From the NCBI RefSeq assembly GCF_900156335.1, contig NZ_FTMZ01000006.1, positions 153,284 through 217,283 of the forward strand: 64,000 bases of DNA, in the 5' to 3' direction. The notes under the pieces were generated by a model. The model saw only the letters and a list, made by a program, of their open reading frames with translations, did not search any database and was not told the origin of the DNA. Below, in pieces: positions 8,959-17,137 of this stretch. Numbering within the stretch: the first letter of the stretch is position 1; every line of letters starts with the position of its first letter. Origin of the DNA: Sphaerotilus natans. GTDB lineage: Bacteria > Pseudomonadota > Gammaproteobacteria > Burkholderiales > Burkholderiaceae_C. The position numbers and the translations under genes were made by a program.

Positions 8959-9447
8959 ATGTCCCTGAAGCACTCTCTTCGCGCCCTCGTGGCCTGCACC
9001 GCGCTGTTCACGGCCACCGGCGCCGCACTCGCCCAGGTCACCGTCAAGGATCCCTGGGTCCGCGCCACCGTTGCCCAGCAGAAGGCCACCGGCGCCTTCA
9101 TGCAGATCACCAGCACCGAACCGGTGCGGCTGGTCGAGGCGAAATCCGCTGCTGCGAAGATCGTCGAGATCCATGAGATGCGCATGGAGGGTGACCGGAT
9201 GATGATGAAGGCGATCGACGCGCTGGACATCGTCCCGGGCCGGGCCCTGGAGCTCAAGCCGGGCAGCTATCACGTCATGCTGATCGACGTGGTCAAGCCG
9301 GTGAATGCCGGCGACAAGGTGCCGCTGACGCTGGTGATCGAGGGCCGCGACGGCAAGCGCAGCGCAGTGGAGGTGAGCGCCGAGGCCCGGGCGATGAACG
9401 CGGCCCGGCCGGCTGCAGCCGCCCCCGAGCACAAGCATCAGCACTGA
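8959..9447 (+). CDS. PCuAC-type periplasmic copper chaperone
   Basis: A 162-aa protein with signal peptide MSLKHSLRALVACTALFTATGAALAQ. The H-x10-M-x21-H-x-M Cu(I) site is intact: H72, M83, H105 and M107. A His-rich tail (PEHKHQH) may add a second site. PCuAC proteins carry Cu(I) in the periplasm, typically to the CuA centre of cytochrome oxidase. ATG at 8959 is chosen because AGGAAAG lies just upstream and the signal peptide begins there. The preceding 252 bp contain no gene; GCACA and TGTGC (8784-8798) form a weak inverted repeat, so an own promoter is possible. Confidence 0.9.
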   Translation: MSLKHSLRALVACTALFTATGAALAQVTVKDPWVRATVAQQKATGAFMQITSTEPVRLVEAKSAAAKIVEIHEMRMEGDRMMMKAIDALDIVPGRALELKPGSYHVMLIDVVKPVNAGDKVPLTLVIEGRDGKRSAVEVSAEARAMNAARPAAAAPEHKHQH

Positions 9448-9480
9448 AGTCGCTGACTGCGCCGGACGACCGACCTCCAG

Positions 9481-9900
9481 ATGCACTGGCGAATCCACCG
9501 ACGCCTGATCAGCAGCATCGCCATCCTGGCGGTGCTGCTGAACGCGCTGGTGCCCTCGCTGTCGCAGGCCTTCGCGGCAAGCCACCGCTCCAGCCAGGAC
9601 CGGGCGGGCGGCTGGGTCGAAATCTGCGCGTCCAATGGCGCCGTCTGGATTCTGCAGGCTCCGGACGGCCGAGTCCTTGAACAGACATCCACTCGGCCGG
9701 ACGATGTTCCTGGGCCGCTGCACGAAGCCTGCGCCTACTGCCTGACGCATGCCGGGTCCTTCGGCCTGCTGCCGGTGGCTGGCCTGCCCGGTGTGTCCGC
9801 TCAAGCGGTGGGCGCGGCGCCGTTCTTCTTTTTCTCGACCTTCTCTGACGACGAGCCGGGCTGGATCCGGCCCGCTCCGCGCGCTCCTCCGTGCCGTTGA
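9481..9900 (+). CDS. DUF2946 family protein, second of two in the copper cluster
   Basis: A 139-aa protein with N-terminal hydrophobic segment LISSIAILAVLLNALVPSLSQAFA, followed by the DUF2946 signature: WVEICASNGAVWIL near residue 45 and HEACAYCLTHAGSFGLLPVAG near residue 80. The paired Cys (CAYC) and flanking His suggest metal or thiol handling in the periplasm. It lies 33 bp after the copper chaperone gene. It is a second, diverged member of the family also found at 1291-1716, so the cluster is bracketed by two. Its function is unknown. Confidence 0.75.
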   Translation: MHWRIHRRLISSIAILAVLLNALVPSLSQAFAASHRSSQDRAGGWVEICASNGAVWILQAPDGRVLEQTSTRPDDVPGPLHEACAYCLTHAGSFGLLPVAGLPGVSAQAVGAAPFFFFSTFSDDEPGWIRPAPRAPPCR

Positions 9901-10058
9901 ACTGAGCATCACCCGCACGCCGTGGCGATCTGCCCGGCGCTGTGGTCCCGATGTCTTGTTCCCTGATCCCGATGCCCTCGCGACCTGTCTTCCGGCTCCG
10001 CTCCGGCAGACCGGTCCGGGCCTTCTCGATTCACGGTCCGTTCTCCGGGAGTAGCGCC

Positions 10059-10370
10059 ATGCCGCGCATCCGTCTCTTCATCGCCGCCCATCTGGCGGCC
10101 GTCCTGTCTCTCTACGCGCTGGCCGTGCACATCGGCGACGGCTGGGCCAGTCCCCCGATGCCGGCCCTGGCCGGGTCGTCAGCCGTCGTGGCTCGCCAGC
10201 CGGACCGCAGCCCGGATCCTTCATTCTCGTCTGCGCTGCTGGCGGCACCTGACCCCGCGGACACCCTTCGCACGGCCGACCATGACCTGGTGCGCCGATC
10301 AGCCCTTCAGGATCTGCAGTCCCCCTGGGACCGCGATCAGCACGCCAACGCCCTCATCTCCGGAAAGTGA
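10059..10370 (+). CDS. Small signal-anchored hypothetical protein
   Basis: A 103-aa protein with one N-terminal hydrophobic segment (LFIAAHLAAVLSLYALAVHIG) and a polar, Pro/Ala/Asp-rich remainder without cysteines. I do not recognise a family. ATG at 10059 follows CGGGAGTAG, a fair ribosome-binding site. The stop overlaps a GTG two codons upstream of the next gene's ATG, so it is probably co-transcribed with the Crp-like regulator. The role is unknown; it could be a periplasmic accessory of the copper cluster. Confidence 0.5.
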   Translation: MPRIRLFIAAHLAAVLSLYALAVHIGDGWASPPMPALAGSSAVVARQPDRSPDPSFSSALLAAPDPADTLRTADHDLVRRSALQDLQSPWDRDQHANALISGK

Positions 10371-10372
10371 CG

Positions 10373-10993
10373 ATGCACACCCACACCCCTACCCGAACTG
10401 CTGAGGCCCCGCTGTCGTGGTGTGGCACGGACCGCGATCTGTACAGGCGAGGCGAACAGATCATTCGGCCCGGCCGGATGAGCATGCCGATGGTGGTGGT
10501 CTCCGGCGCGATGAGGCTGGACCTGCCTGGCGAGGACGACAGTGCCATCACGCTGGCCCTGCCCGGCGATCTGCTGGGTGTCGAGGTGCTGTTGGGTCAG
10601 CTGCCTCGCAGCCGGGGCGTGGCCTTGGTGGCCACCGAGGTGGCGCTGCTCGGCCCCGTGCCTCAGGACCAGTGGCTTGCGCTGCTGGGACGGCAGCTGC
10701 TGTCCGCGCGGCAGCGCCAGATGCACCTGGCACGACTGCGGCACGGCGCCGCTGCAGACCGTGTCGAGACCCTGCTGGGTCTGCTCGAGGGGGTGCAGCT
10801 GCCCCGGCTCACCGACATCGCGGCCCTGACCGACCTGGCGCCCGAGACGGTGTCACGGCACCTGTCCGGGCGCCGTCGCGCCTTGCAGGACCTGCCGAGC
10901 GGACAGGTCCCGGGCAGAGTCGCGGTCAGTCCGCCGTCTGCAGCGTGCCGCGGCGCATCTGGTCGCGCTCCAGCGACTCGAACAGCGCCTTGA
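10373..10993 (+). CDS. Crp/Fnr-like transcriptional regulator
   Basis: A protein of about 206 aa. The N-terminal half resembles a cyclic-nucleotide-type sensor barrel ([46 protein letters not shown]), and the C-terminal half holds a helix-turn-helix ([24 protein letters not shown]). No cluster of cysteines for an Fe-S centre is seen. ATG at 10373 follows GGAAAG. The reading frame continues 68 bp into the end of the opposing hppD gene, and the residues after RRRALQDL look unlike the family, so the true C-terminus may have been lost by a frameshift. Position suggests it regulates the preceding copper cluster; this is not demonstrated. Confidence 0.62.
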   Translation: MHTHTPTRTAEAPLSWCGTDRDLYRRGEQIIRPGRMSMPMVVVSGAMRLDLPGEDDSAITLALPGDLLGVEVLLGQLPRSRGVALVATEVALLGPVPQDQWLALLGRQLLSARQRQMHLARLRHGAAADRVETLLGLLEGVQLPRLTDIAALTDLAPETVSRHLSGRRRALQDLPSGQVPGRVAVSPPSAACRGASGRAPATRTAP

Positions 10994-12074
10994 AGTTGCC
11001 CTCGCCGAAGCCCTCGTCGCGCTTGCGCTGGATGAACTCGAAGAAGACCGGCCCGAGCAGCGGCTGGCTGAAGATCTGCAGCAGCAGGCGCGGCGTGCCG
11101 CCGGCGGTGTAGCCGTCGAGCAGGATGCCGCGCGTCTGCAGCGCGTCCACCGGCTCGCCGTGGCCGGGCAAGCGCTCGGCGAGCATCTCGTAGTAGACCG
11201 CGTTGGGTGCGCTCATCAGCGGCACGCCGGCCATCTGCAGCGCGTCCACCGTCGCGATCAGGTCGTCGCAGAGCAGCGCCACATGCTGGATGCCCTCGCC
11301 GTTGAACTGCATCAGGAACTCCTCGATCTGGCCGCCGCCCTGGCGCGCCTCCTCGTTGAGCGGGATGCGGATCAGGCCGTCGGGCGCGGTCATCGCCTTC
11401 GAGGTCAGGCCGGTGTACTCGCCCTGGATGTCGAAGTAGCGGATCTCGCGGAAGTTGAACAGGTGCTCGTAGAAATGCGCCCAGTAGGCCATGCGGCCGC
11501 GGTAGACGTTGTGCGTGAGGTGGTCGATCAGGCGCAGGCCGTGGCCGACCGGGCGGCGCTTCGCGGCATCCTCGAATTCGGGCAGGAACTCGAAGTCGAT
11601 GTCGTAGATGGACTTGCCGTCCTCGAAGCGGTCGATCAGGTAGAGCGGCGCGCCGCCGATGCCCTTGATGGCCGGCAGGCGCAGCTCCATCGGGCCGGTC
11701 GGGATCTCCACCGGCTGTGCGCCCAGCTCCAGCGCCCGGGCATAGGCGCGGTGTGCGTCCTTCACGCGGAAGGCCAGGCCGCAGGCGCTGGGGCCGTGCT
11801 CGGCGGCGAAGTAGGTCGCCAGGCTCCTGGGCTCGCGGTTGACGATGAAGTTGATCTCGCCCTGGCGGTAGAGCACCACGTCCTTGGAGCGGTGGCGGGC
11901 GACGAGCGAGAAGCCCATTCGCTCGAACAGCGGCTCGAGCACGCCGGCGGTCGGCGCGGCGAACTCGACGAACTCGAAGCCGCACAGGCCCATCGGGTTG
12001 TCGAACAGGTCGGTACGGGGGGAGGACAGGGGCGTAGTAACGGAAACGGGAGCGGAAACGGTCGGGTCAGCCAT
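10926..12074 (-). CDS. hppD: 4-hydroxyphenylpyruvate dioxygenase
   Basis: A 382-aa enzyme that converts 4-hydroxyphenylpyruvate to homogentisate in tyrosine catabolism. Two vicinal-oxygen-chelate domains are visible. The Fe(II) ligands fall in [25 protein letters not shown] and [27 protein letters not shown], the last being the C-terminal signature of the family. Length is normal for a bacterial HPPD. The start is ATG at 12074 (MADPTVSAP). It is convergent with, and overlaps by 68 bp, the Crp-like gene. The 279 bp between it and the GntR gene contain no further gene. It is unrelated to the flanking copper and pectin loci. Confidence 0.93.
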   Translation of the reverse strand: MADPTVSAPVSVTTPLSSPRTDLFDNPMGLCGFEFVEFAAPTAGVLEPLFERMGFSLVARHRSKDVVLYRQGEINFIVNREPRSLATYFAAEHGPSACGLAFRVKDAHRAYARALELGAQPVEIPTGPMELRLPAIKGIGGAPLYLIDRFEDGKSIYDIDFEFLPEFEDAAKRRPVGHGLRLIDHLTHNVYRGRMAYWAHFYEHLFNFREIRYFDIQGEYTGLTSKAMTAPDGLIRIPLNEEARQGGGQIEEFLMQFNGEGIQHVALLCDDLIATVDALQMAGVPLMSAPNAVYYEMLAERLPGHGEPVDALQTRGILLDGYTAGGTPRLLLQIFSQPLLGPVFFEFIQRKRDEGFGEGNFKALFESLERDQMRRGTLQTAD

Positions 12075-12353
12075 GACAGGCTCCTTCGGCGGAGGTCGGG
12101 ACGTGCAGGGGCGAACGCGAACGCGCGGGCCGCATCGGCCGCGTCGATCACGACGACGGGAACAAGGACAGGGGGAAGCCGCGAGGGCGGCTCAGGCGCA
12201 CGAAGGCGGCGAGCACGGCACGCCGCGCACGCTGCGGGCGAGGTGATCACCGATGACCAGCTGGAAGCAGCCGTCGAAACCGTGAAGGCGGAAAGGCATG
12301 GGCTGAATCTAGTCGATCCGGCAGGGGCTGCCTAGAGGGCTGACCAGCAGGGC

Positions 12354-13085
12354 TCAGGCACCGCCCATGCGCCGGCGGCGCTCACGGCTGTTGGCCAGAT
12401 GGGTGCGCATGGCCGCGCGTGCGGCCTCCGGGTCGCTGGCGGCGATCGCGTCGCAGATGCTGTCGTGCTCGGCGTTGACCCGGCGCAGGTAGTGGCGCCG
12501 CTCCTGCTCCTGTTCCGGCGTGCTCTGCCCGTCCAGGCGCGAGCGCGGGATGATGGTGCGTCCCAGCGTGCCGATCAGCTCGGCGAAGTGATGGTTGCCG
12601 GTGGCGCGAGCGATCGCCAGGTGGAAGTGGAAGTCGGCCTCGACCGCGTCGCGGCCGGCCTCGATCGCGGCGGTGACCTCGGCCAGCGCGGCGCGCATCG
12701 CGGTCAGGTCGGCCTCGGTGCGGCGCTGCGCGGCCAGCGCGGCCGCTTCGGTCTCCACCCCGATGCGCAGCTCCAGCATCGCGATGACATCGTGCAGCGT
12801 GGCGACCTGCTCGGGCGCGATGCGAAAGCCCGGTGCCTCGCCCAGACCGAGCACGAAGGTGCCGATGCCGTGGCGCGTCTCGACCAGGCCGCTGGCCTGC
12901 AGCCGCGAGATGGCCTCGCGCACCACGGTGCGACTGACGGCGAACTCGGCCATGATCGCCGCCTCGGTGGGCAGCTTGGTGCCGGGGGGGAGCTGGCCGT
13001 CGCGGATGCGCTCGCCGATCGACGCGACCAGTTCGAGCGCGAGGGTGCGGGGGCGGCGGCGTTCGGCGGGCGGGTGCAGCGACAT
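12354..13085 (-). CDS. GntR/FadR-type transcriptional regulator (FCD domain)
   Basis: A 243-aa protein: an N-terminal winged helix (LPPGTKLPTEAAIMAEFAVSRTVVREAISRLQASGLVETRHGIGTFVLG) and a C-terminal FCD sensor domain with metal-ligand-type residues (DADFHFHLAIARATGN-like segment EADFHFHLAIARATGNHHF, and later NAEHDSICDAIAASDPEAARAAMRTHL). FCD proteins often bind sugar acids; many hexuronate regulators are of this type. It lies 32 bp downstream of the LacI gene, in the same direction, next to the uronate TRAP and Udh genes, so a role in uronate control is plausible. Confidence 0.85.
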   Translation of the reverse strand: MSLHPPAERRRPRTLALELVASIGERIRDGQLPPGTKLPTEAAIMAEFAVSRTVVREAISRLQASGLVETRHGIGTFVLGLGEAPGFRIAPEQVATLHDVIAMLELRIGVETEAAALAAQRRTEADLTAMRAALAEVTAAIEAGRDAVEADFHFHLAIARATGNHHFAELIGTLGRTIIPRSRLDGQSTPEQEQERRHYLRRVNAEHDSICDAIAASDPEAARAAMRTHLANSRERRRRMGGA

Positions 13086-13117
13086 GGGTTCGGAGATGGA
13101 CGGAAAAACGGTCGACT

Positions 13118-14194
13118 TTACCGCGTGCGGCCCTCGCCTCGGCTGACAGCCGGGCGGCCGAGCGTCGAGCCGCGCACGATCACCCGCGCGGCGATCAGCT
13201 CATGGCCGCTTCTGGCGGCCGGATCGCCGCCGATGCGCGCGATCAGCCGGCGCATCGCGCGCTCGCCGGTCTGCTCGCTGCCGCTGTCGACGGTGGTCAG
13301 CGCCGGGCTGGTGTAGCGGCCGTAGACGATGTTGTCGAAGCCAGCGATCGAGACGTCGTGGGGCACGGCCAGGCCCAGTGCCTGCGCCTGGCCGAGCAGG
13401 CCCAGCGCGATCAGGTCGTTGTAGGCCACCACCGCGTCGGGTGCGTCCGCGCTCAGCAGCACTTCGGAGGCGATGCGCTCGCCCTCGTCGGCGCTGGCCT
13501 CGTTCACATCATGGCGGTGCAGCTCGGCCCCGCTGCCCTCGAAGGCCTGCTGCAGCCCGAGCCAGCGCTCCTGGCTCCAGCGGGCGCCGGAGAATCCCAC
13601 ATAGCGCAGGCGCCGATGGCCGAGCTCGCGCAGGTGGCGACCGAGCATCGCGGCGGCGGCGCGGTTGTCGATGCCGACGCTGCTGCAGTCCTGCTGCGCC
13701 GGCGGCCCGCCGTAGTAGACCACCGGCATGTCCGAGGCACCCAGCCAGGCCCGCGCCTCGTCCGACAGCCGCGCGCTGACGATCAGGCCGTCGACCCGCC
13801 GGCTCAGCGCCTGCAGCGTCGGCAGCTCCGGCGCCAGACCCTCGGCGATGTCGGCGAACAGCAGGTTCAGCTCCGCCTCGGCCGCCGGGCGCGAGGCGCC
13901 GCGGATCAGGCTGGTGAAGTGCGGGTTGCGCACATCCAGCACCACGATGCCGACGTTGCCGGTGCGGCCGGTGATCATGCCGCGCGCCATCGGGTTGGAG
14001 CTGTAGCCCAGATCACGCACCGCCTGCGCCACCCGCTCCTCCACTTCACGGGTGAAGCGCTGGCCGCCGTTGAGGAACTTCGACACCGTCGCGGTCGACA
14101 CGCCGGCCGCCTGGGCGACATCGCGGATCGTCGAGGCACGGCGGCGTCCGGCCCCCTCGGGCGCGGCGATGGGCGTTCTGGAATTCACTGTCAT
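13118..14194 (-). CDS. LacI-family regulator of the uronate TRAP/udh operon
   Basis: A 358-aa LacI/GalR protein. The DNA-binding domain is typical (TIRDVAQAAGVSTATVSKFLNG, residues 22-43), with hinge YSSNPMARG, followed by a periplasmic-binding-like ligand domain (GNVGIVVLDVRNPHFTSLIRGA, DAVVAYNDLIALGLLG, SIAGFDNIVYGRYTSPALTTV). It is divergent from the TRAP transporter, with a 164-bp shared region holding two AAACGTTT-centred palindromes, the classical LacI-family operator core. I infer repression of dctPQM-udh relieved by a uronate or its product, and autoregulation. Confidence 0.88.
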   Translation of the reverse strand: MTVNSRTPIAAPEGAGRRRASTIRDVAQAAGVSTATVSKFLNGGQRFTREVEERVAQAVRDLGYSSNPMARGMITGRTGNVGIVVLDVRNPHFTSLIRGASRPAAEAELNLLFADIAEGLAPELPTLQALSRRVDGLIVSARLSDEARAWLGASDMPVVYYGGPPAQQDCSSVGIDNRAAAAMLGRHLRELGHRRLRYVGFSGARWSQERWLGLQQAFEGSGAELHRHDVNEASADEGERIASEVLLSADAPDAVVAYNDLIALGLLGQAQALGLAVPHDVSIAGFDNIVYGRYTSPALTTVDSGSEQTGERAMRRLIARIGGDPAARSGHELIAARVIVRGSTLGRPAVSRGEGRTR

Positions 14195-14216
14195 GACGCA
14201 GATTCTATCGTCCAGG

Positions 14217-14228
14217 TAAAACGTTTAT
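14217..14228. promoter_or_regulatory. LacI-type operator, proximal to the regulator gene
   Basis: TAAAACGTTTAT is centred on the CG at 14222/14223 with an exact 8-bp palindromic core AAACGTTT. Its centre is 28 bp upstream of the LacI start. It pairs with a stronger copy 81 bp away. Confidence 0.6.
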
Positions 14229-14297
14229 TCCCCGCACATGACAGGATACGTTCCTAGTGAATACCCTTGCAACGATTTGCTTGACCCTCATGGAAGG

Positions 14298-14309
14298 TTA
14301 AACGTTTAA
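14298..14309. promoter_or_regulatory. LacI-type operator, proximal to dctP
   Basis: TTAAACGTTTAA is a perfect 12-bp palindrome centred at 14303/14304, 55 bp upstream of the dctP start. Together with the copy at 14217-14228 (centres 81 bp apart, close to eight helical turns) it could support repression by looping between two bound dimers. Confidence 0.7.
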
Positions 14310-14358
14310 TCACTGGTACGACATCCGACCATTGCGACACTGACCTGAGGAGACAAGC

Positions 14359-15327
14359 ATGTCCAGACTGAATGCCGTTCTTGCTGCCGCCGCGCTGGCC
14401 GCACTGACCCCGCTGGCCCAGGCGGTCGACTTCCGCTCGGCCGACATCCACAACTCCGACGACTATCCGACCGTGGCGGCCGTCAGGCACATGGGCCAGC
14501 TGCTCGAGCAGAAGAGCGGCGGCAAGCACAAGATCAAGGTCTTCAACAAGGGGGCGCTGGGCACCGAGAAGGAGACGATCGACCAGCTCAAGATCGGTGC
14601 GCTGGAAATGGCCCGCGTCAACATCAGTCCGATGAACGGCATCTGTCAGAAGACCCTGGTACCCACCATGCCCTTCCTGTTCAGCTCGATCGAACAGATG
14701 CGTCGCACGCTCGACGGCGTGGTCGGCGAGGAGATCCTGAAGTCCTGCGAGGAGCAGGGCTTCGTCGGTCTGGCCTTCTACGACTCGGGTGCGCGCTCGC
14801 TCTACGCCAAGAAGCCGATCCGCACGGTCGCCGACGTCAAGGGCATGAAGGTGCGCGTGCAGCAGTCGGACCTGTGGGTGGCGCTGGTCGGCGCGATGGG
14901 GGGCAACGCCACGCCGATGCCCTTCGGCGAGGTCTACACCGGCCTGAAGACCGGCCTGATCGACGCGGCCGAGAACAACGTTCCTTCGTACGACAGCGTC
15001 AAGCACTACGAATCGGCCAAGTACTACTCGAAGACCGAGCACTCGATGGCGCCCGAGATGCTGCTGATGTCGAAGATCGTCTGGGACAAGCTGCCCAAGG
15101 CCGATCAGGACCTGGTGCGTGCCGCAGCCAAGGAGTCGGTCGCCTTCCAGCGCCGCAAGTGGGACGAGCAGGAGGCGAAGTCGCTGGCTGCGGTCAAGGC
15201 CGGCGGCGCCGAGATCATCGAGGTCGACAAGAAGTCCTTCCAGGCGGTGATGGGCCCGGTCTACGACAAGTTCATGACCACGCCCGACCTCAAGCGCCTG
15301 GTCAAGGCCATCCAGGACAGCAAGTAA
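14359..15327 (+). CDS. dctP: TRAP transporter solute-binding protein, probably for hexuronate
   Basis: A 322-aa periplasmic protein with signal peptide [22 protein letters not shown]. DctP features are visible: [25 protein letters not shown], and [47 protein letters not shown], which holds the carboxylate-binding Arg (KVRVQ) and the family signature around [20 protein letters not shown] binding proteins of this group often bind galacturonate or glucuronate. The downstream dctQ, dctM and udh genes support a uronate ligand. GAGGAGACAAG precedes the ATG. Confidence 0.9.
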   Translation: MSRLNAVLAAAALAALTPLAQAVDFRSADIHNSDDYPTVAAVRHMGQLLEQKSGGKHKIKVFNKGALGTEKETIDQLKIGALEMARVNISPMNGICQKTLVPTMPFLFSSIEQMRRTLDGVVGEEILKSCEEQGFVGLAFYDSGARSLYAKKPIRTVADVKGMKVRVQQSDLWVALVGAMGGNATPMPFGEVYTGLKTGLIDAAENNVPSYDSVKHYESAKYYSKTEHSMAPEMLLMSKIVWDKLPKADQDLVRAAAKESVAFQRRKWDEQEAKSLAAVKAGGAEIIEVDKKSFQAVMGPVYDKFMTTPDLKRLVKAIQDSK

Positions 15328-15343
15328 GGCGAGGCGCAGGACC

Positions 15344-15832
15344 ATGTACACCAAGTTCTGCGCCGGGCTGTCCCGGCTCAGCCTGATGCTGGCGGTCGCC
15401 GGCCTGATCGCCGTGGTGCTGTGCGTGCAGTACCAGGTGATCGGTCGCTACGTCTTCAACGACACCCCGACCTGGGCCGAGGCGCTGTCGATGCTGCTGG
15501 TGCTGTTCGTCACCGCGTTCGGGCTGGCGGTGGGCGTGCGCGATGCCGGCCACATCGGGCTCGAATCGATGGTGGCGCTGCTGCCGCAGGTCTGGCGTCA
15601 TCGCATCGAGCTGCTCATCCACGCGCTCGTCGGTCTGTTCGGTGCGCTGATGGTGCACGGCGGGTGGCGCTGGATGGCGGCCAAGTGGGGCGAGAAGAAG
15701 CCGATGCTGCCGGTGCCTGACGGCATCGACTATCTGCCACTGGTCATCGCCGGCGTGCTGATCGTGCTGTTCTCGATCGAGCACATCATCGCGCTGCTGC
15801 GCGGAGAGGACGTGGTGCCCGCATGGAACTGA
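15344..15832 (+). CDS. dctQ: TRAP transporter small permease subunit
   Basis: A 162-aa protein with four hydrophobic segments (LMLAVAGLIAVVLCVQYQVIGRYVF, ALSMLLVLFVTAFGLAVGV, LLIHALVGLFGALMVHGGW, LVIAGVLIVLFSIEHIIALL). The QVIGRYVFNDTPTWAEAL segment is the conserved DctQ motif. It forms the membrane complex with DctM and is energised by a sodium or proton gradient. It begins 16 bp after dctP and overlaps dctM by 10 bp. Confidence 0.9.
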   Translation: MYTKFCAGLSRLSLMLAVAGLIAVVLCVQYQVIGRYVFNDTPTWAEALSMLLVLFVTAFGLAVGVRDAGHIGLESMVALLPQVWRHRIELLIHALVGLFGALMVHGGWRWMAAKWGEKKPMLPVPDGIDYLPLVIAGVLIVLFSIEHIIALLRGEDVVPAWN

Positions 15833-17115
15833 CCATTCTCGCGGTGAGCTTCACCGTGCTGCTGCTGCTGGGCGTGCCGGTGGCCTTCGCCATCGGCCTG
15901 TCGTCGGTGGCGACGATCCTGGCGGCGGGCCTGCCGATCGCCGTCGTCTTCCAGAAGATGGTCGGCGGCATGCAGGTCTTCAGCTTCCTGGCCATTCCCT
16001 TCTTCGTCTTCGCGGGCGAGCTGATGCTCTACGGCGGCATCGCCGAGCGCATCGTGCGCTTCGCCAACAGCCTGGTTGGCCATGTGAAGGGCGGCCTGGG
16101 CATGAGCAACGTGCTGGGCTGCACCATCTTCGGCGGCGTGGCCGGCTCGCCGCTGGCGGACGTGTCCGCGATCGGCTCGGTGATGATCCCGCTGATGAAG
16201 AAGGACGGCTACGACGCCGACTATGCGGTCAACGTCACCACCCACGCGGCGCTGGTCGGCGCCATCATGCCGACCTCGCACAACCTCATCATCTTCACGC
16301 TGGCGACGTCGGGCATCGCCTCGGTCAGCGTGCTGAGCCTGATGCTGGCCGGGCTGGTGCCCGCCATCCTGCTGACGCTGTGCAATCTGGCAGCAGCCTA
16401 CTGGGTGGCGGTCAAGCGCGGCTATCCGGTGCGGCCGGGCGGCTTCGGCGGTTGGGCGGCGGTGCTGGCGGCCTTCCTGGCCTCGCTGCCGGGGCTGCTG
16501 GTGGTGGTGATCATTCTCGGTGGCATCCTGTCGGGCGCGTTCACCGCGACCGAGTCGGCCTCGATCGCGGTGGCCTGGGCCCTGCTGATCACGACGCTGG
16601 TCTACAAATCGCTCACCTGGGACAACTTCCTCAAGGCCTGCGCCAAGGCGTGCAAGACCACTGGCGTGGTGCTGCTGCTGATCGGCATCTCGGCGGCCTT
16701 CGGCTACTTCATGGCCCTCTACGAGGTGCCGCAGAAGACGGGCGAGCTGATGCAGTCGATCTCGACCGAGCCGTGGGTGATCTTCCTGATGATCAACCTG
16801 CTGCTGTTCGTGCTGGGCACCTTCCTGGACATGGCCGCGACCATCCTGATCTGCACGCCGATCTTCCTGCCCATCGCGATGCAGTTCGGCATGGACCCGG
16901 TGCAGTTCGGGATCATCATGCTCATCAACTGCGCGCTCGGCCTCAACACCCCGCCGGTGGGCTCGGTGCAGTTCGTCGGCTGCGCCATCGGCGGCATCTC
17001 GGTCGGGCAGGTGATGCGCACCATCGGGCCGTTCTACGGCGCGCTGGCGGTGTGTCTGCTGCTGGTGACCTATGTGCCGGCCTTCTCGCTGTGGCTGCCC
17101 GGCCTCTTCAAGTGA
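15823..17115 (+). CDS. dctM: TRAP transporter large permease subunit
   Basis: A 430-aa protein with about 12 hydrophobic segments. DctM blocks include IPFFVFAGELMLYGGIAERIVRFANSLVGHVKGGLGMSNVLGC, GGVAGSPLADVSAIGSVMIPLMKKDGYD, AAFGYFMALYEVP and ALGLNTPPVGSVQFVGCAIG. It is the ion-coupled transport channel for the substrate captured by DctP. Its start overlaps the dctQ end by 10 bp. The udh gene begins 22 bp later, so import and oxidation of the sugar acid are in one operon. Confidence 0.93.
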   Translation: MELTILAVSFTVLLLLGVPVAFAIGLSSVATILAAGLPIAVVFQKMVGGMQVFSFLAIPFFVFAGELMLYGGIAERIVRFANSLVGHVKGGLGMSNVLGCTIFGGVAGSPLADVSAIGSVMIPLMKKDGYDADYAVNVTTHAALVGAIMPTSHNLIIFTLATSGIASVSVLSLMLAGLVPAILLTLCNLAAAYWVAVKRGYPVRPGGFGGWAAVLAAFLASLPGLLVVVIILGGILSGAFTATESASIAVAWALLITTLVYKSLTWDNFLKACAKACKTTGVVLLLIGISAAFGYFMALYEVPQKTGELMQSISTEPWVIFLMINLLLFVLGTFLDMAATILICTPIFLPIAMQFGMDPVQFGIIMLINCALGLNTPPVGSVQFVGCAIGGISVGQVMRTIGPFYGALAVCLLLVTYVPAFSLWLPGLFK

Positions 17116-17137
17116 TCGCGTCCCAGGAATTCCCCCG

